A stretch of DNA of 64,000 bases from JABDMH01 sp965223025 (GCA_965223025.1 CBDCVP010000007.1:1-64000), one strand, 5' to 3'. Positions 8,347-18,235 are shown, counted from the stretch's first letter. Translations and numbers: made by a program. The notes: generated by a model not told the origin, from the letters alone.

Positions 8347-9696
8347 ATGGAGAGAAGCAAGATCTTTGGATGGTCGATTACCGTAGCACTGGCTGGATTC
8401 TTATTCGGCTTTGACACCATCGTTATTTCAGGGGCTGACCAACCTATACAGCGCCTCTGGAACACGGGTCCCTTGTTTCACGGCATCTTTATCATGGCTA
8501 TGGCGTTGGTGGGCACTGTCATTGGTGCACTGGCTGGAGGGATCCCATGTGATCGGTATGGTAGGAAAAAGACGCTGTTTTGGATTGGCATCCTCTACCT
8601 GGTCTCTGCCATTGGTTCTGGTATGGCTCCGGATCCTTACTCCTTTTCCTTTTTCCGCTTCCTCGGTGGCTTGGGTGTCGGGGCCTCTTCCGTGGCTGCA
8701 CCTACCTACATTGCTGAAATCTCCTCTCCCGAAAGAAGGGGTCGATTAGTAGCTCTCTATCAGTTTAATATTGTCTTTGGTATTCTCATTGCATTCTTAT
8801 CCAACTATCTGATCGGTGAATTTATCGAGCATCAGAGTTGGCGCTGGATGCTCGGAGTAGAAGCCATCCCAGCCGCCTTATACTGCCTGATGGTGTTGCA
8901 AGTGCCTGAGAGCCCCCGATGGTTGCTCATCAAGAGAAACGATGAAGAAGGTGCTCGAAAAGTGCTAGACTTTATGTATGCCAAAGAAGAAATCGCCAAA
9001 ATCATCGAACAGATCCTGGCAGAAACCAAGAGGACACTGCACACCACGCTATTTTCAGGAAAATTTAAATTTGCTTTGACCCTGGCATTTCTCATTGCTT
9101 TTTTCAATCAATTATCAGGAATCAATTTCGTCCTGTATTATGCACCACGATTGCTGGAAGCCGCAGGCATCGGTGCTGAGGATGCACTATTTCAGGCCAC
9201 CAGCATCGGTATCGTCAACCTGATTTTCACCTTACTGGGGATGTATTTAATTGATCGTATGGGCAGGCGCACCTTGATCATTATTGGTTCGATCGGATAT
9301 ATCATAAGTTTGAGTATGTTGGCATATTGCTATGCTACAGCAGCCAATCAGATATTACTGTTGAGCTTTGTGCTGATGTTTATTGCCTCTCATGCGGTGG
9401 GTCAAGGTGCGGTGATTTGGGTCTTTATCTCAGAAATATTTCCCACAGAAGTTCGGGCAAGCGGGCAAGCCTGGGGCTCTGGCACACACTGGGTTTTCGC
9501 CGCTTTGATTACAGCCCTGACCCCGTTTTTCATCGATCTCGTCGGTGCCAACCCTTGGCCCTTATTTGCATTCTTTGCCGTGATGATGGTTTTCCAACTC
9601 CTGTTCGGGGCATTGATGATGCCAGAGACCAAAGGGGTGAGCTTAGAAGCCCTTCAGGAGAAGCTAATGCGAAGAAAAAATAGTAATGGGATCTAA
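8347..9696 (+). CDS. MFS sugar porter (fructose/fructan-product transporter)
   Basis: 449 residues from the ATG at 8347. The frame is open further upstream, but that extension overlaps the divergent App1 gene and is not conserved-looking. Sugar-porter signatures are all present: GFLFGFDTIVISGA in TM1, DRYGRKKTLFWIG after TM2, PESPRWLL before the central loop, DRMGRRTLIIIG in the C-half and the terminal PETKGVSLE. Twelve hydrophobic segments are visible. It is followed after three bases by a GH32 hydrolase, so it probably imports the fructose or short fructans released by that enzyme, most likely by proton symport. Confidence 0.88.
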   Translation: MERSKIFGWSITVALAGFLFGFDTIVISGADQPIQRLWNTGPLFHGIFIMAMALVGTVIGALAGGIPCDRYGRKKTLFWIGILYLVSAIGSGMAPDPYSFSFFRFLGGLGVGASSVAAPTYIAEISSPERRGRLVALYQFNIVFGILIAFLSNYLIGEFIEHQSWRWMLGVEAIPAALYCLMVLQVPESPRWLLIKRNDEEGARKVLDFMYAKEEIAKIIEQILAETKRTLHTTLFSGKFKFALTLAFLIAFFNQLSGINFVLYYAPRLLEAAGIGAEDALFQATSIGIVNLIFTLLGMYLIDRMGRRTLIIIGSIGYIISLSMLAYCYATAANQILLLSFVLMFIASHAVGQGAVIWVFISEIFPTEVRASGQAWGSGTHWVFAALITALTPFFIDLVGANPWPLFAFFAVMMVFQLLFGALMMPETKGVSLEALQEKLMRRKNSNGI

Positions 9697-9729
9697 TTAT
9701 TGCCACTCCCAGTACTCTATCATTTTACT

Positions 9730-11301
9730 ATGGAATGGAATCAATGGATCGTAGCTCTTTTTCTGCTATCCTTTTCGGGTTGTCAAGAGCCTGCTGAGGT
9801 CGATACACCGTCTGTGGCTGTTCAAGACCTGTACCGGGAGGCACACCGCCCGCAATTCCATTTCTCACCGCCCAGTCAGTGGGCCAATGATCCCAATGGG
9901 CTGGTTTACTTTGAGGGAGAATATCATCTGTTTTATCAACACTATCCCGACAGTAATATTTGGGGTCCCATGCATTGGGGACATGCCGTTAGTCATGATC
10001 TCATCCATTGGCAAAATCTTCCCATTGCCCTTTTTCCGGATAGCTTGGGATATATCTTTTCTGGGAGTGCAGTGATCGATCGCCAGAATACTAGCGAATT
10101 GGGAATGGGAGATGTGCCTCCTATGATTGCGATATTTACGCATCATGATACCACAGGAACATCTAAAGGTGGGGACGCTCTTCAGACACAGAGTCTGGCC
10201 TATAGCATCGACAAAGGTCGCAGTTGGGCCAAGTATAAAGGTAATCCTGTACTTGAGAATCCAGGGATCAAGGATTTTAGGGATCCCAAAGTCATCTGGC
10301 ACGAAAAGAGCGAGCAATGGATCATGGTATTAGCCGTGCACGATAGGGTGCATTTATATCGATCTCCGAATTTGATTGATTGGACTTTCGCCAGCGAATT
10401 CGGTTTGGGAGTTGGAAACCACGAAGGTGTATGGGAATGTCCTGATTTATTTCCACTGAAGGTGGACACCGACGGAGCTGAAAAATGGGTGCTCATCCAG
10501 AGCTTAAACCGTGGCAATCCAAATGGTGGATCTGGAACCCAGTATTTTGTGGGAGATTTCGATGGCCAAACATTTACCTCGGACTATCCAGATGATCAAG
10601 TACTATGGTTGGAATACGGTAAAGATAATTATGCCGGAGTCACCTGGTCAAATGCCCCGAATGGCGGCAGGATTTTTATTGGATGGATGAGCAATTGGGA
10701 GTATGCACAAAAAGTACCGACTCGACGCTGGCGCAATGCAATGACGCTGCCTAGAACCCTGCATTTGCAGTCATCTACCACAGGAAATCGATTAATCACA
10801 CTGCCCACACCCAGTATACGAAAGATGCGAAAAGAGGCCATCGCGATCAGTAGAGGTGACCTATCGGGCCAATTTGACTTACTGAAAAGTCTCCAAGAAA
10901 GAAACGGCCTCTATGAATGTCAACTAGAATTTGAAAAACCCGCATCTGGCGAAATTCGAATAGAGTTATTCAACGGCCGTGGCGATGTCCTGTTTCTCGG
11001 ATACAGTGTGGCACTAAACGAATATTTTATCGACCGGCTCACCACGGGAAAACGCAATTTTCACAAGGCTTTTGCCGGCAGACACACAGCACCGTGTTAC
11101 TACAGCAATGACAAAGTGAAAATGCATCTATTTATTGACCATGCGTCCATTGAATTATTTGCTGACGATGGAAAAACAGTTATGACGGAAATCTTTTTTA
11201 TCGAAGAACCCTTTACCGATGCGATGTTGCACATCGAGGTTGCACCCTTGAGAATATTGCGTGGACGGATATTTAGTTTACAATCGATTTGGGAGGGTTG
11301 A
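9730..11301 (+). CDS. GH32 fructan hydrolase (levanase/invertase type), lipoprotein
   Basis: 523 residues from the ATG at 9730; a TTG at 9700 would add ten residues ahead of the signal peptide. A lipobox (LSFSGC, Cys18) places it on the membrane surface or periplasm. GH32 catalytic motifs are intact: WANDPNG with the nucleophile D54, FRDPKV (transition-state Asp) and ECPDLF (acid/base Glu). The C-terminal beta-sandwich contains IELFADDGKTVMTEIFF. GH32 enzymes release fructose from sucrose, levan or inulin. Directly downstream of, and presumably co-transcribed with, the sugar porter. Confidence 0.9.
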   Translation: MEWNQWIVALFLLSFSGCQEPAEVDTPSVAVQDLYREAHRPQFHFSPPSQWANDPNGLVYFEGEYHLFYQHYPDSNIWGPMHWGHAVSHDLIHWQNLPIALFPDSLGYIFSGSAVIDRQNTSELGMGDVPPMIAIFTHHDTTGTSKGGDALQTQSLAYSIDKGRSWAKYKGNPVLENPGIKDFRDPKVIWHEKSEQWIMVLAVHDRVHLYRSPNLIDWTFASEFGLGVGNHEGVWECPDLFPLKVDTDGAEKWVLIQSLNRGNPNGGSGTQYFVGDFDGQTFTSDYPDDQVLWLEYGKDNYAGVTWSNAPNGGRIFIGWMSNWEYAQKVPTRRWRNAMTLPRTLHLQSSTTGNRLITLPTPSIRKMRKEAIAISRGDLSGQFDLLKSLQERNGLYECQLEFEKPASGEIRIELFNGRGDVLFLGYSVALNEYFIDRLTTGKRNFHKAFAGRHTAPCYYSNDKVKMHLFIDHASIELFADDGKTVMTEIFFIEEPFTDAMLHIEVAPLRILRGRIFSLQSIWEG

Positions 11302-11390
11302 CTTCTCACCTCAGGAAAATGATACTATACATTAATAATGATCCCGCCCTTATTCATCGATAATTACCAATAAGTCAAAAAATTTAATAC

Positions 11391-12152
11391 ATGAAAATTA
11401 TTTCGTGGAATGTAAACGGCATTCGTGCGGCGGTCAAGAAAAACTTCGTGGAAAGCATGCAAGTCAGCAAGGCAGATGTGATTTGTCTACAAGAGACCAA
11501 AGCTCAACCCGATGAAGTAGAGGTTGCTCTGCAGAAAATAAAAGATTACGAGCTCTATAGCAATTCAGCAGAAAAAAAGGGCTATTCAAGTACCGCCATA
11601 TTGACAAAGTCCACACCCATTTCTGTCATCAGAGATATTGGTAAGGAGATGCATGACAAGGAAGGCCGTGTCATTGCCGCTGAGTATGACCACTTTTACA
11701 TCGTCACTGCTTATGTTCCAAATTCTGGCAGGGGTCTAGTGCGACTCGAATATCGGCTGCAATGGGATCACGATTTATTGCAATATCTTAAGACACTCGA
11801 AGCAAAAAAGCCGATCATTTTATGTGGGGATCTCAATGTCGCCCACCAAGCAATCGATCTCGCCCGTCCAAAGCCCAATTACAACAAGACTGCGGGATAT
11901 ACTCAGAAGGAAATTGATGGATTCTCCAATTTTATCGATGCCGGCTTTGTAGATATTTTCAGGCATCTGTATCCCGAAAAAATCTCCTACAGCTGGTGGA
12001 GTTACATGTTTAATGCACGCAAGAAAAATGTCGGTTGGCGGATCGATTATTTCTTGATCTCCGCACATCTGGTAGATCGTGTTAAGGATTCTTATATGCT
12101 ATCTGAAGTGATGGGTTCGGACCATTGCCCAATCGTGCTGGAAATCGATTAG
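11391..12152 (+). CDS. xth: Exodeoxyribonuclease III (AP endonuclease)
   Basis: 253 residues, full length for the family. Motifs: MKIISWNVNGIRAA (metal/phosphate-binding Asn), VICLQETKAQ (metal-binding Glu), LCGDLNVAH (catalytic Asp/Asn), WRIDYFLIS and the terminal GSDHCPIVLEID (catalytic His). It hydrolyses DNA 5' to abasic sites and trims 3' blocks in base-excision repair. Its start is a strong ATG preceded by an AT-rich stretch. Stands alone between the fructan genes and the toxin locus. The 280 bases after it contain no gene. Confidence 0.93.
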   Translation: MKIISWNVNGIRAAVKKNFVESMQVSKADVICLQETKAQPDEVEVALQKIKDYELYSNSAEKKGYSSTAILTKSTPISVIRDIGKEMHDKEGRVIAAEYDHFYIVTAYVPNSGRGLVRLEYRLQWDHDLLQYLKTLEAKKPIILCGDLNVAHQAIDLARPKPNYNKTAGYTQKEIDGFSNFIDAGFVDIFRHLYPEKISYSWWSYMFNARKKNVGWRIDYFLISAHLVDRVKDSYMLSEVMGSDHCPIVLEID

Positions 12153-12432
12153 TTTTCTCTTAGTTGGACGTTTCAAAAGGATCGATGCTGGGCGATCCAA
12201 GACAGGATTGAGCACTGCATGAGCAAAAATTAACAATATTTTACACGGCCTTTGTCATCCCACATCCAATAGAAGTGCCATCGTAGCAAGGAAGCATCCC
12301 GGTCTGAACTCCATCATTCATTGAAATTCTTCTAGTAACCTCATTTCATATTTGTAAATACCCTACTTTTTTGTACTATAGTGGGTAGCTTACAAAGCTC
12401 AATATGTATACTAGGACCAATTTCTCAATTCC

Positions 12433-15400
12433 ATGCCCGCAGCACTCTGTGCCCCATACCATCATCAGATGAGATGCCTGGTACATTTGATCGACCAGTT
12501 TCTATCCAGCTTATTAAGTGTGTGGTTGGCAGGTGTTGTGATGACACTACTACCTACCACCCTACACGCACAGCTCTACCCTATCACCGCCCAGATCGCC
12601 CCTACTCAGACGGCCCTTACACCCTACATCCACGAGTGGGTAAATCCTGCCGCGATGCTCGGTCCCCTGCAGGCCACCCTGTTGTTTAACGATCTGAACA
12701 ACCCACCCATCACTGCCTCCGTGCGCATTTCCATCGAGGGTAATGGCACATCCGTGCGCTCCAATCCCAATACCCCCACTATCGTCAACCTTACTCCGGG
12801 CCACATGCTCACCCTGGACCAAAACACTTTGGCCAGCCTTTTGTCACCCGCCAAACTGAGCAACCATCAGCAAGGAGCTTTGGGCAATGCCCTACCAGAA
12901 GGACTCTACACCATCTGCATCGAAGTGTATGACATCGCTCGGCAGGTACCCATCTCCAACCGGGCTTGCAATGTGTTTAGCGTGCAGCACTTCGACGTGC
13001 CAGAGTGGCGCATGCTACAGCCCATCACTGAGCTGCCCAGCGATGCCTTCACCATCGGACGCACCGATGCCAGCCTGGCCTCAGCCCTCACCTTCAGCTG
13101 GACGGCACGACATCCACCCTTGCTCATGGCCGAGTATGCCCTGCAGATCTATGCCATGCCCAAAGACCCTTCCCTCACCTACGAGCAGGTACTCAGATCA
13201 GAGCTGCCGGTGTTTTCTACTACGACTTTTGCTACCCAGTACGTCTACACACCCATGGATCCACCTCTGGATACCAACCGCACCTATCTGGCACAGCTCA
13301 ACGTGCGCGATCCCATGGAGCAGTACAACTTTGTCAACCATGGCATCGGCCCCATCGCCACCTTTCAGATCATAGCTGATGATGATGACCACGACGAAAG
13401 TGAAGTTGACCCTTGCCTGGACCCAGCTAACCGGCCCATCCTCACCCTCGACCATCACACCCCAGATACCGCCTATCTCAGCTGGGAGCTGCCGGCCACC
13501 TTGTACTTTGACAGTGTGTTTCTTGATCGGCAAGGTGCATCTGGCTGGATGCCTGACACCGCACTCACTGTTGAGATCAACGCTCATGCCCTGGACCTAA
13601 GCACAGCAGAACCCCAGCGCTTTCGGCTGGGAGTCTATTGCACCACTGCCGACACCTTGATTTACAGCCAGCCGGTATCTACCTCACCCTTTCCCCAGAT
13701 GGCTCCCGATGGATGCGATCCAAACCTGGTCATCCACCCCATCGATCGAACACCCCTGGACGTGCCTCTCCAGATTGGCGACTCGGTGATCTTAGGCGAT
13801 TTCCTGATGGTCATTGATCAGATCACTCCCGGAGGCCGAAACGGCGAAGGTTATGTGGTCACGCCACTCTTCAATATGTTCAGACCACGCCTGGCGGTCA
13901 CTTTTGAGAATCTGGCGGTCAACCAGGAGTATCGCATGCTCAGTGGCATGGTCCTGACGGTGACCGATCCCAATGAGGCGGCCATGCTCAATGTCGGTGA
14001 CCTGTCGGCCATCTTCAAATCACAAAGCGGATTTGACGATCTGATCTATGACAAGTACACCGTAGAGGATAAGATCATCGGCATCGACATCTCTGCGGAT
14101 GGCAGCACCACCATCACCATCGTCGATGCCCAGGGAAACGTCTCCACCGCTTCCTACCCCTTCAGCACCTCACCCCCACCCGACTACGCTGAGATCTTAC
14201 TACGCGATGGCTACCTGCTGGTAGGTGATGCCTTTGTTGAGAGCAAGACTGCCACCCCGTCGTCGTGGACGGATTCCACCGGCACGGTCTATGGCAGGGT
14301 CGGCAACTCCGTATATCACGCCAGTGACCGGCTCGATCAGGGATTGGCCTCCATCATGGGCACCCTGGGCACGGTCTCCTTCCAGCCAAATCCTGAGGCA
14401 CCCGGTGGCTTGGACATACCTTTTGATCAGGCCAATGTGGGCGATTACCCCAGCATCGGCGACAGCTACCAGATGCCCTGGAAGGCGATCCGCGTTGGCA
14501 CCAGTGAGCCCGTTTATGTCGATATAAGCGGTGCCCAGGCCGACACCATCTTTTTTGAGACCGTCTCCGGCTACGCCCTGGACTATGATCAAGCCAGCCC
14601 CATCCACCTGGAAGTACCCTGCCGCGGTGAGGGCAGCCAGGAGACAGTCTACGCCATCGGTCAGAGCATCCGTGGCATGGATACCTTGCTCACCACCCTG
14701 GGCGCTATGAAAGTGGCGGGCTACCCCCTGCGCCTGATGACCCTCAACATCATTCCCCTCAACGATGCTGTGATCCCAGTCCAAGGGGAACAGCTCGCCG
14801 CAGACCTCAACCGTATCTACAATCCTGCGATTGTCAGCTGGCAAGTCAAAATCCTCGATGCCCTCACCATCGATGACCTTCCGGTGCCGCTGGTCGCTGG
14901 CAAGGGTGCCACCCATCAGTACAACCGCGAGCTGCGACGCATCGGTCAGCTGCTCAAAGATCATGACCTCATCCACAAGGGCACCAAAGAGTCGCCCATC
15001 CTCACCATCGTGGTGCTGCCCCAACTCTCAGGTGATTACCATGGCTACATGCCCCTGCGACGGAATCTGGGCTTCGTAGATGGCGGCAAGGACTACGCTC
15101 CTGCCGACCAAGGCATCCATGGATTCTCACGGGTGGTCGCCCACGAGCTCGGCCATGGAGCATTTGGTCTGGAGCACAGCTGGAATCTCTACCCCAAGAT
15201 GCCCGAGCGATCCAGCCACAACCTGATGGACTACTCCAGCGGTGTCCAACTCACCAAAGCCCAGTGGGACCAGATCCACAATCCCCTACCAGTGCTAGGG
15301 TTTTTGGAAACCACCAAGGGGGCGGCCGGCCAAGGGGAGGAAAAAATCCTCGTCAATGAGGCTTTTATCTACTCCAACTACGTCTACTTTGCCCAGGACC

Positions 15401-17454
15401 AACCTGATCAGGCTTTTGCAGGCATCACACCTTCTGGTCAAAAATTTATCATACCAGGGGATGCCATCGCTGCTTTTTTTCCCGAAAAGGAAGGACCCTG
15501 GCCCCAAGGCTGTCTGGCAGGATTTAGGATCAACAATACACGATATTTTGGGTGGTGGAACAAATCTGATCGTCAATTCGCGGGCTACGCTGAAGGCGTC
15601 TCCACAGACCAAGGTCAACTGCTCAAATATGGGGAATACCTACCAACCCTACCTGACGCCGAAGTTGCCGTGTATGCGGGTAAGATTGCCGCAGACTGCG
15701 AACACCAGATCTGGTGGCAACCAAAAGCAAATGCCTGGACAGTCTTTGAGCAACCAGACCAGATAGCCAATATAGATTTGCAGTCGTTCATCATGCTGGA
15801 GAGCGCTCAAGTACCTCAAAGTCCCTGTGGCTGCTTTCAAGGTGAGTGCCAAGAACTACTGCAAACCTACCGGTCACATCCATACCTGCAGGACGACAAT
15901 GTCCTCAGAAGAGCCTTGTGTGCCAATCCTTGCATACTAAAGGACCTGGAACATCAGCCATTCTTTGTCTATCCCACCAGCGAATGGATGGAGAACCTCA
16001 ACAACATCTGTGCCTTGATGGTAGCTTTTGGTCTGACCCCTGCAGCGCTCACCGCTGTCACCATTTCTGCAGAAAGCATCCTATTACGCATCGTGCAAAG
16101 CATTGCTTCCCAATCGGCAGAACAGCTGATCCTAAGATTCTCGATTGGTAGTGCCAGTGATATCCTGGTACAGAGGGCCATTTACTACTATTTCCCTGCA
16201 GAAGGTCAAGCCACCTCCTGGGAAGACACCCGGGACAAAGTAGACCTGACCTCAGCCATAGCCTCAGGTTTTGAGAGTATTCTTGTGCTGAACTCCAAAT
16301 ATGAAGAGGCTGCCGTTTCTGCTGCCATTAGCTGCTTTGTCGATGGCAACCTGACCGAAGGCACTGTTTCTGAAGAGTTTTCTGTGGAGGCCTGCGGTAC
16401 GGGTCTGCTATCGGCACTAGCGATTCATGGCATCCTATCGGTCAGCTCTTCAGGTCTACGCTACCTCCGAGCACTGCCCCCAAGACAAGTCATCCGGGGA
16501 TTCATTCGATTCTTTGACCAGACTCCACCGGGGGTCGTCACTGCAGGTGCACATCCGGATGGCGCCCTACTCTGGCGGGCCTTGCGTCAAATCTTCCCCG
16601 ATCCCCTCACCAACCAGCACTTAAAAGCGCTGCTCGACATCGAAGATGATCGCGTCACCACTCTCCTGGCGGATGCCCTGGACCATGATCCCACCTTAAC
16701 AACAGACCTATTCGAAAGTGGATTCTTTCTAAGAATCCGTAACTTAGACCTGCCGTCAAATGTGAGGGCAACCCTGGTGGAAGATATCTCAGGAAACAAG
16801 CGATTCAGAGATGCTATAATGGGGGATGAAAGGTTGGTTAAGGCGTGGGAGTCTGTTGCACACTTGCCAGTTGAGCTCAGGTTAGATACCTGGTATCTAA
16901 CCCAGGTCGATGATTACCTGGGGAGAATGAATAAGACGGGAGATGTACTTAGACGCGAATTGGAAGAATTTAACGGGACTGCAAGAGAATTCCTTGATGC
17001 GCTAGAAGACACACCAGCGTCTGGCACCTATGCAAGTAATCCAGATGGAGTATGGAATTTAGGGCCTTTAGGAAGAGGTAGAGAAATTGAGAAAGTCGAA
17101 GGCCAGAATTTACATGATAATTTCCCGATTATCGACAGATTCGATCCAGAGACTAAAGAGGCTGTTAGCATAAAGAGCACAGATATTTTCGCAAGATCAT
17201 ATCAATCGATGGATTGGCTTGAAACAGTATGGAAAGGGTACATAGACGATCTACTTGAGATGCCTTCACCAGACATAGGTCTCCAATATGCGGGTGATGT
17301 GGTAATCGGTTATGAAAAACAAGTTCTAAAAATTGCTATCCCTGATGTCATCAATAGCAATCAAGAGAGAGTTCTGGCAGCTGTTCGAACTTATGGAAAG
17401 GGAAAAGGTGTTAATGGTACTGATGTGGAAGTTATTATTTCAATAATTCAATGA
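12433..17454 (+). CDS. Secreted metalloprotease-toxin polymorphic protein, nuclease-like C-terminus
   Basis: 1673 residues. The likely start is M13 (12469), which gives a clean signal peptide ending TTLHA (residue 46); the ATG at 12433 is the longest option. The N-terminal half is beta-rich with a fibronectin-III-like stretch near 345-425. A zinc peptidase follows: HELGHGAFGLEH at 904-915 with a Met-turn NLMDY at M932. Residues ~1190-1360 are helical and hydrophobic. The last ~200 residues look like a restriction-fold toxin: REIEKVEG (E1551-E1556), PIIDRFD (D1568) and VSIKST (K1581), i.e. an E...D...xxK arrangement. G+C falls from 35/60 (12661-12720) to 26/60 (17341-17400), so the tip was probably exchanged. 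The stop overlaps the next ATG, as in toxin-immunity pairs. Toxin activity is inference. Confidence 0.72.
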   Translation: MPAALCAPYHHQMRCLVHLIDQFLSSLLSVWLAGVVMTLLPTTLHAQLYPITAQIAPTQTALTPYIHEWVNPAAMLGPLQATLLFNDLNNPPITASVRISIEGNGTSVRSNPNTPTIVNLTPGHMLTLDQNTLASLLSPAKLSNHQQGALGNALPEGLYTICIEVYDIARQVPISNRACNVFSVQHFDVPEWRMLQPITELPSDAFTIGRTDASLASALTFSWTARHPPLLMAEYALQIYAMPKDPSLTYEQVLRSELPVFSTTTFATQYVYTPMDPPLDTNRTYLAQLNVRDPMEQYNFVNHGIGPIATFQIIADDDDHDESEVDPCLDPANRPILTLDHHTPDTAYLSWELPATLYFDSVFLDRQGASGWMPDTALTVEINAHALDLSTAEPQRFRLGVYCTTADTLIYSQPVSTSPFPQMAPDGCDPNLVIHPIDRTPLDVPLQIGDSVILGDFLMVIDQITPGGRNGEGYVVTPLFNMFRPRLAVTFENLAVNQEYRMLSGMVLTVTDPNEAAMLNVGDLSAIFKSQSGFDDLIYDKYTVEDKIIGIDISADGSTTITIVDAQGNVSTASYPFSTSPPPDYAEILLRDGYLLVGDAFVESKTATPSSWTDSTGTVYGRVGNSVYHASDRLDQGLASIMGTLGTVSFQPNPEAPGGLDIPFDQANVGDYPSIGDSYQMPWKAIRVGTSEPVYVDISGAQADTIFFETVSGYALDYDQASPIHLEVPCRGEGSQETVYAIGQSIRGMDTLLTTLGAMKVAGYPLRLMTLNIIPLNDAVIPVQGEQLAADLNRIYNPAIVSWQVKILDALTIDDLPVPLVAGKGATHQYNRELRRIGQLLKDHDLIHKGTKESPILTIVVLPQLSGDYHGYMPLRRNLGFVDGGKDYAPADQGIHGFSRVVAHELGHGAFGLEHSWNLYPKMPERSSHNLMDYSSGVQLTKAQWDQIHNPLPVLGFLETTKGAAGQGEEKILVNEAFIYSNYVYFAQDQPDQAFAGITPSGQKFIIPGDAIAAFFPEKEGPWPQGCLAGFRINNTRYFGWWNKSDRQFAGYAEGVSTDQGQLLKYGEYLPTLPDAEVAVYAGKIAADCEHQIWWQPKANAWTVFEQPDQIANIDLQSFIMLESAQVPQSPCGCFQGECQELLQTYRSHPYLQDDNVLRRALCANPCILKDLEHQPFFVYPTSEWMENLNNICALMVAFGLTPAALTAVTISAESILLRIVQSIASQSAEQLILRFSIGSASDILVQRAIYYYFPAEGQATSWEDTRDKVDLTSAIASGFESILVLNSKYEEAAVSAAISCFVDGNLTEGTVSEEFSVEACGTGLLSALAIHGILSVSSSGLRYLRALPPRQVIRGFIRFFDQTPPGVVTAGAHPDGALLWRALRQIFPDPLTNQHLKALLDIEDDRVTTLLADALDHDPTLTTDLFESGFFLRIRNLDLPSNVRATLVEDISGNKRFRDAIMGDERLVKAWESVAHLPVELRLDTWYLTQVDDYLGRMNKTGDVLRRELEEFNGTAREFLDALEDTPASGTYASNPDGVWNLGPLGRGREIEKVEGQNLHDNFPIIDRFDPETKEAVSIKSTDIFARSYQSMDWLETVWKGYIDDLLEMPSPDIGLQYAGDVVIGYEKQVLKIAIPDVINSNQERVLAAVRTYGKGKGVNGTDVEVIISIIQ

Positions 17455-17912
17455 AAAAATCTGTTGAGATATATAAAATTGGTGAAGTTTTTTTCTTCAT
17501 GCCTACAGCTACTATGACAGGGTCTTACTTCAGAGTAATTGAGCCAATTTACATGAGCTCAAACGAGCCAACTCGGCGAGAAATTAATAAACTTCTAAGG
17601 ACGGCATTTGAAAATTGTATCGAAGCGGACCCGACTACTCTTGATGATGGTGCATTCAAGAAGTTTATCCAAGCAACAGGACTTAGAAGTCACAAAAAAC
17701 TAATTGAAAAGGCTCTTTATGCAAGAGCTACTCTGAAGGAAGGTGTTTTAAAAGTATTGAGAATTGGCGCTAATAAGAAATACAAAGCCTATATGGTTGA
17801 CTTAGGCATTCCTCAGGTCGAGACTGTGTTAGAAGAATTAACCAAACCCGAAGCTTTAGGAAAGTTAGTCATTGATCTTTTTGAGCAGAAGATTGCAGAA
17901 AATCATGCATAG
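17451..17912 (+). CDS. Candidate immunity protein for the upstream toxin
   Basis: 153 residues, no signal peptide, starting with ATGA overlap inside the toxin stop codon, so it is translationally coupled. AT-rich (20 of 60 G+C at 17461-17520), matching the toxin tip and not the toxin body. The sequence is alpha/beta with RREINKLLRTAFENCIEAD, LIEKALYARATLKEGVLKVLRI and VETVLEELTKPEALGKLVIDLF; I do not recognise a named family with certainty, although its size and position are what CdiI-type cytosolic immunity proteins show. Role assigned from gene order and composition alone. It ends in a 10-base overlap with the convergent XRE regulator. Confidence 0.55.
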   Translation: MKKSVEIYKIGEVFFFMPTATMTGSYFRVIEPIYMSSNEPTRREINKLLRTAFENCIEADPTTLDDGAFKKFIQATGLRSHKKLIEKALYARATLKEGVLKVLRIGANKKYKAYMVDLGIPQVETVLEELTKPEALGKLVIDLFEQKIAENHA

Positions 17913-18235
17913 GCCTTTCTAGCCTTAGCATCCCTAATATAGGTATCCATCAAGTCAAATAGCGTTTTCTTTTTTGCTTCCTCAAGCAAATCAAGCTCTT
18001 CCAACCGTTTGATCGTCTTTTTATCAAATGAAGCATTTTTCCCCTCACCAACAAGATAGTCAAGACTGACATCAAAAGCATCCGCAATTTTCTTAGCAAC
18101 CTCTAAGGAAGGAATGGCGTCGCCTCTTTCATATTTGCCAACCAAAACATGAGAAATCTCAGCCTTTTGAGCCAAATCATTTTGAGACCAGCTCTGGTCT
18201 TGCCTGAGCTGAGCTATAATTCTACCTGTTTTCAT
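17903..18235 (-). CDS. XRE-family helix-turn-helix repressor
   Basis: 110 residues with an N-terminal Cro/C1-type HTH: IIAQLRQDQSWSQNDLAQKA, then ISHVLVGKYERGDAIPSLE and IADAFDVSLDYLVG, followed by a charged helical tail (FDKKTIKRLEELDLLEEAKKK) likely used for dimerisation. Such small regulators typically control divergently transcribed mobile-element or toxin-antitoxin promoters. Its start codon is 45 bases from the left target duplication of the IS256 element, so the insertion probably sits in or just upstream of its promoter. Near the start, GATAGTTTATC at 18245-18255 is an imperfect palindrome that could be an autoregulatory operator. Confidence 0.85.
   Translation of the reverse strand: MKTGRIIAQLRQDQSWSQNDLAQKAEISHVLVGKYERGDAIPSLEVAKKIADAFDVSLDYLVGEGKNASFDKKTIKRLEELDLLEEAKKKTLFDLMDTYIRDAKARKAYA

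Noticed and set aside
14200..15024. 274-codon open frame on the minus strand inside the toxin gene
   Set aside because: A side effect of the GC-rich codon use of the plus-strand gene; its translation is low-complexity (D/G/V/A/H-rich) with no domain, and the plus-strand gene is clearly real.
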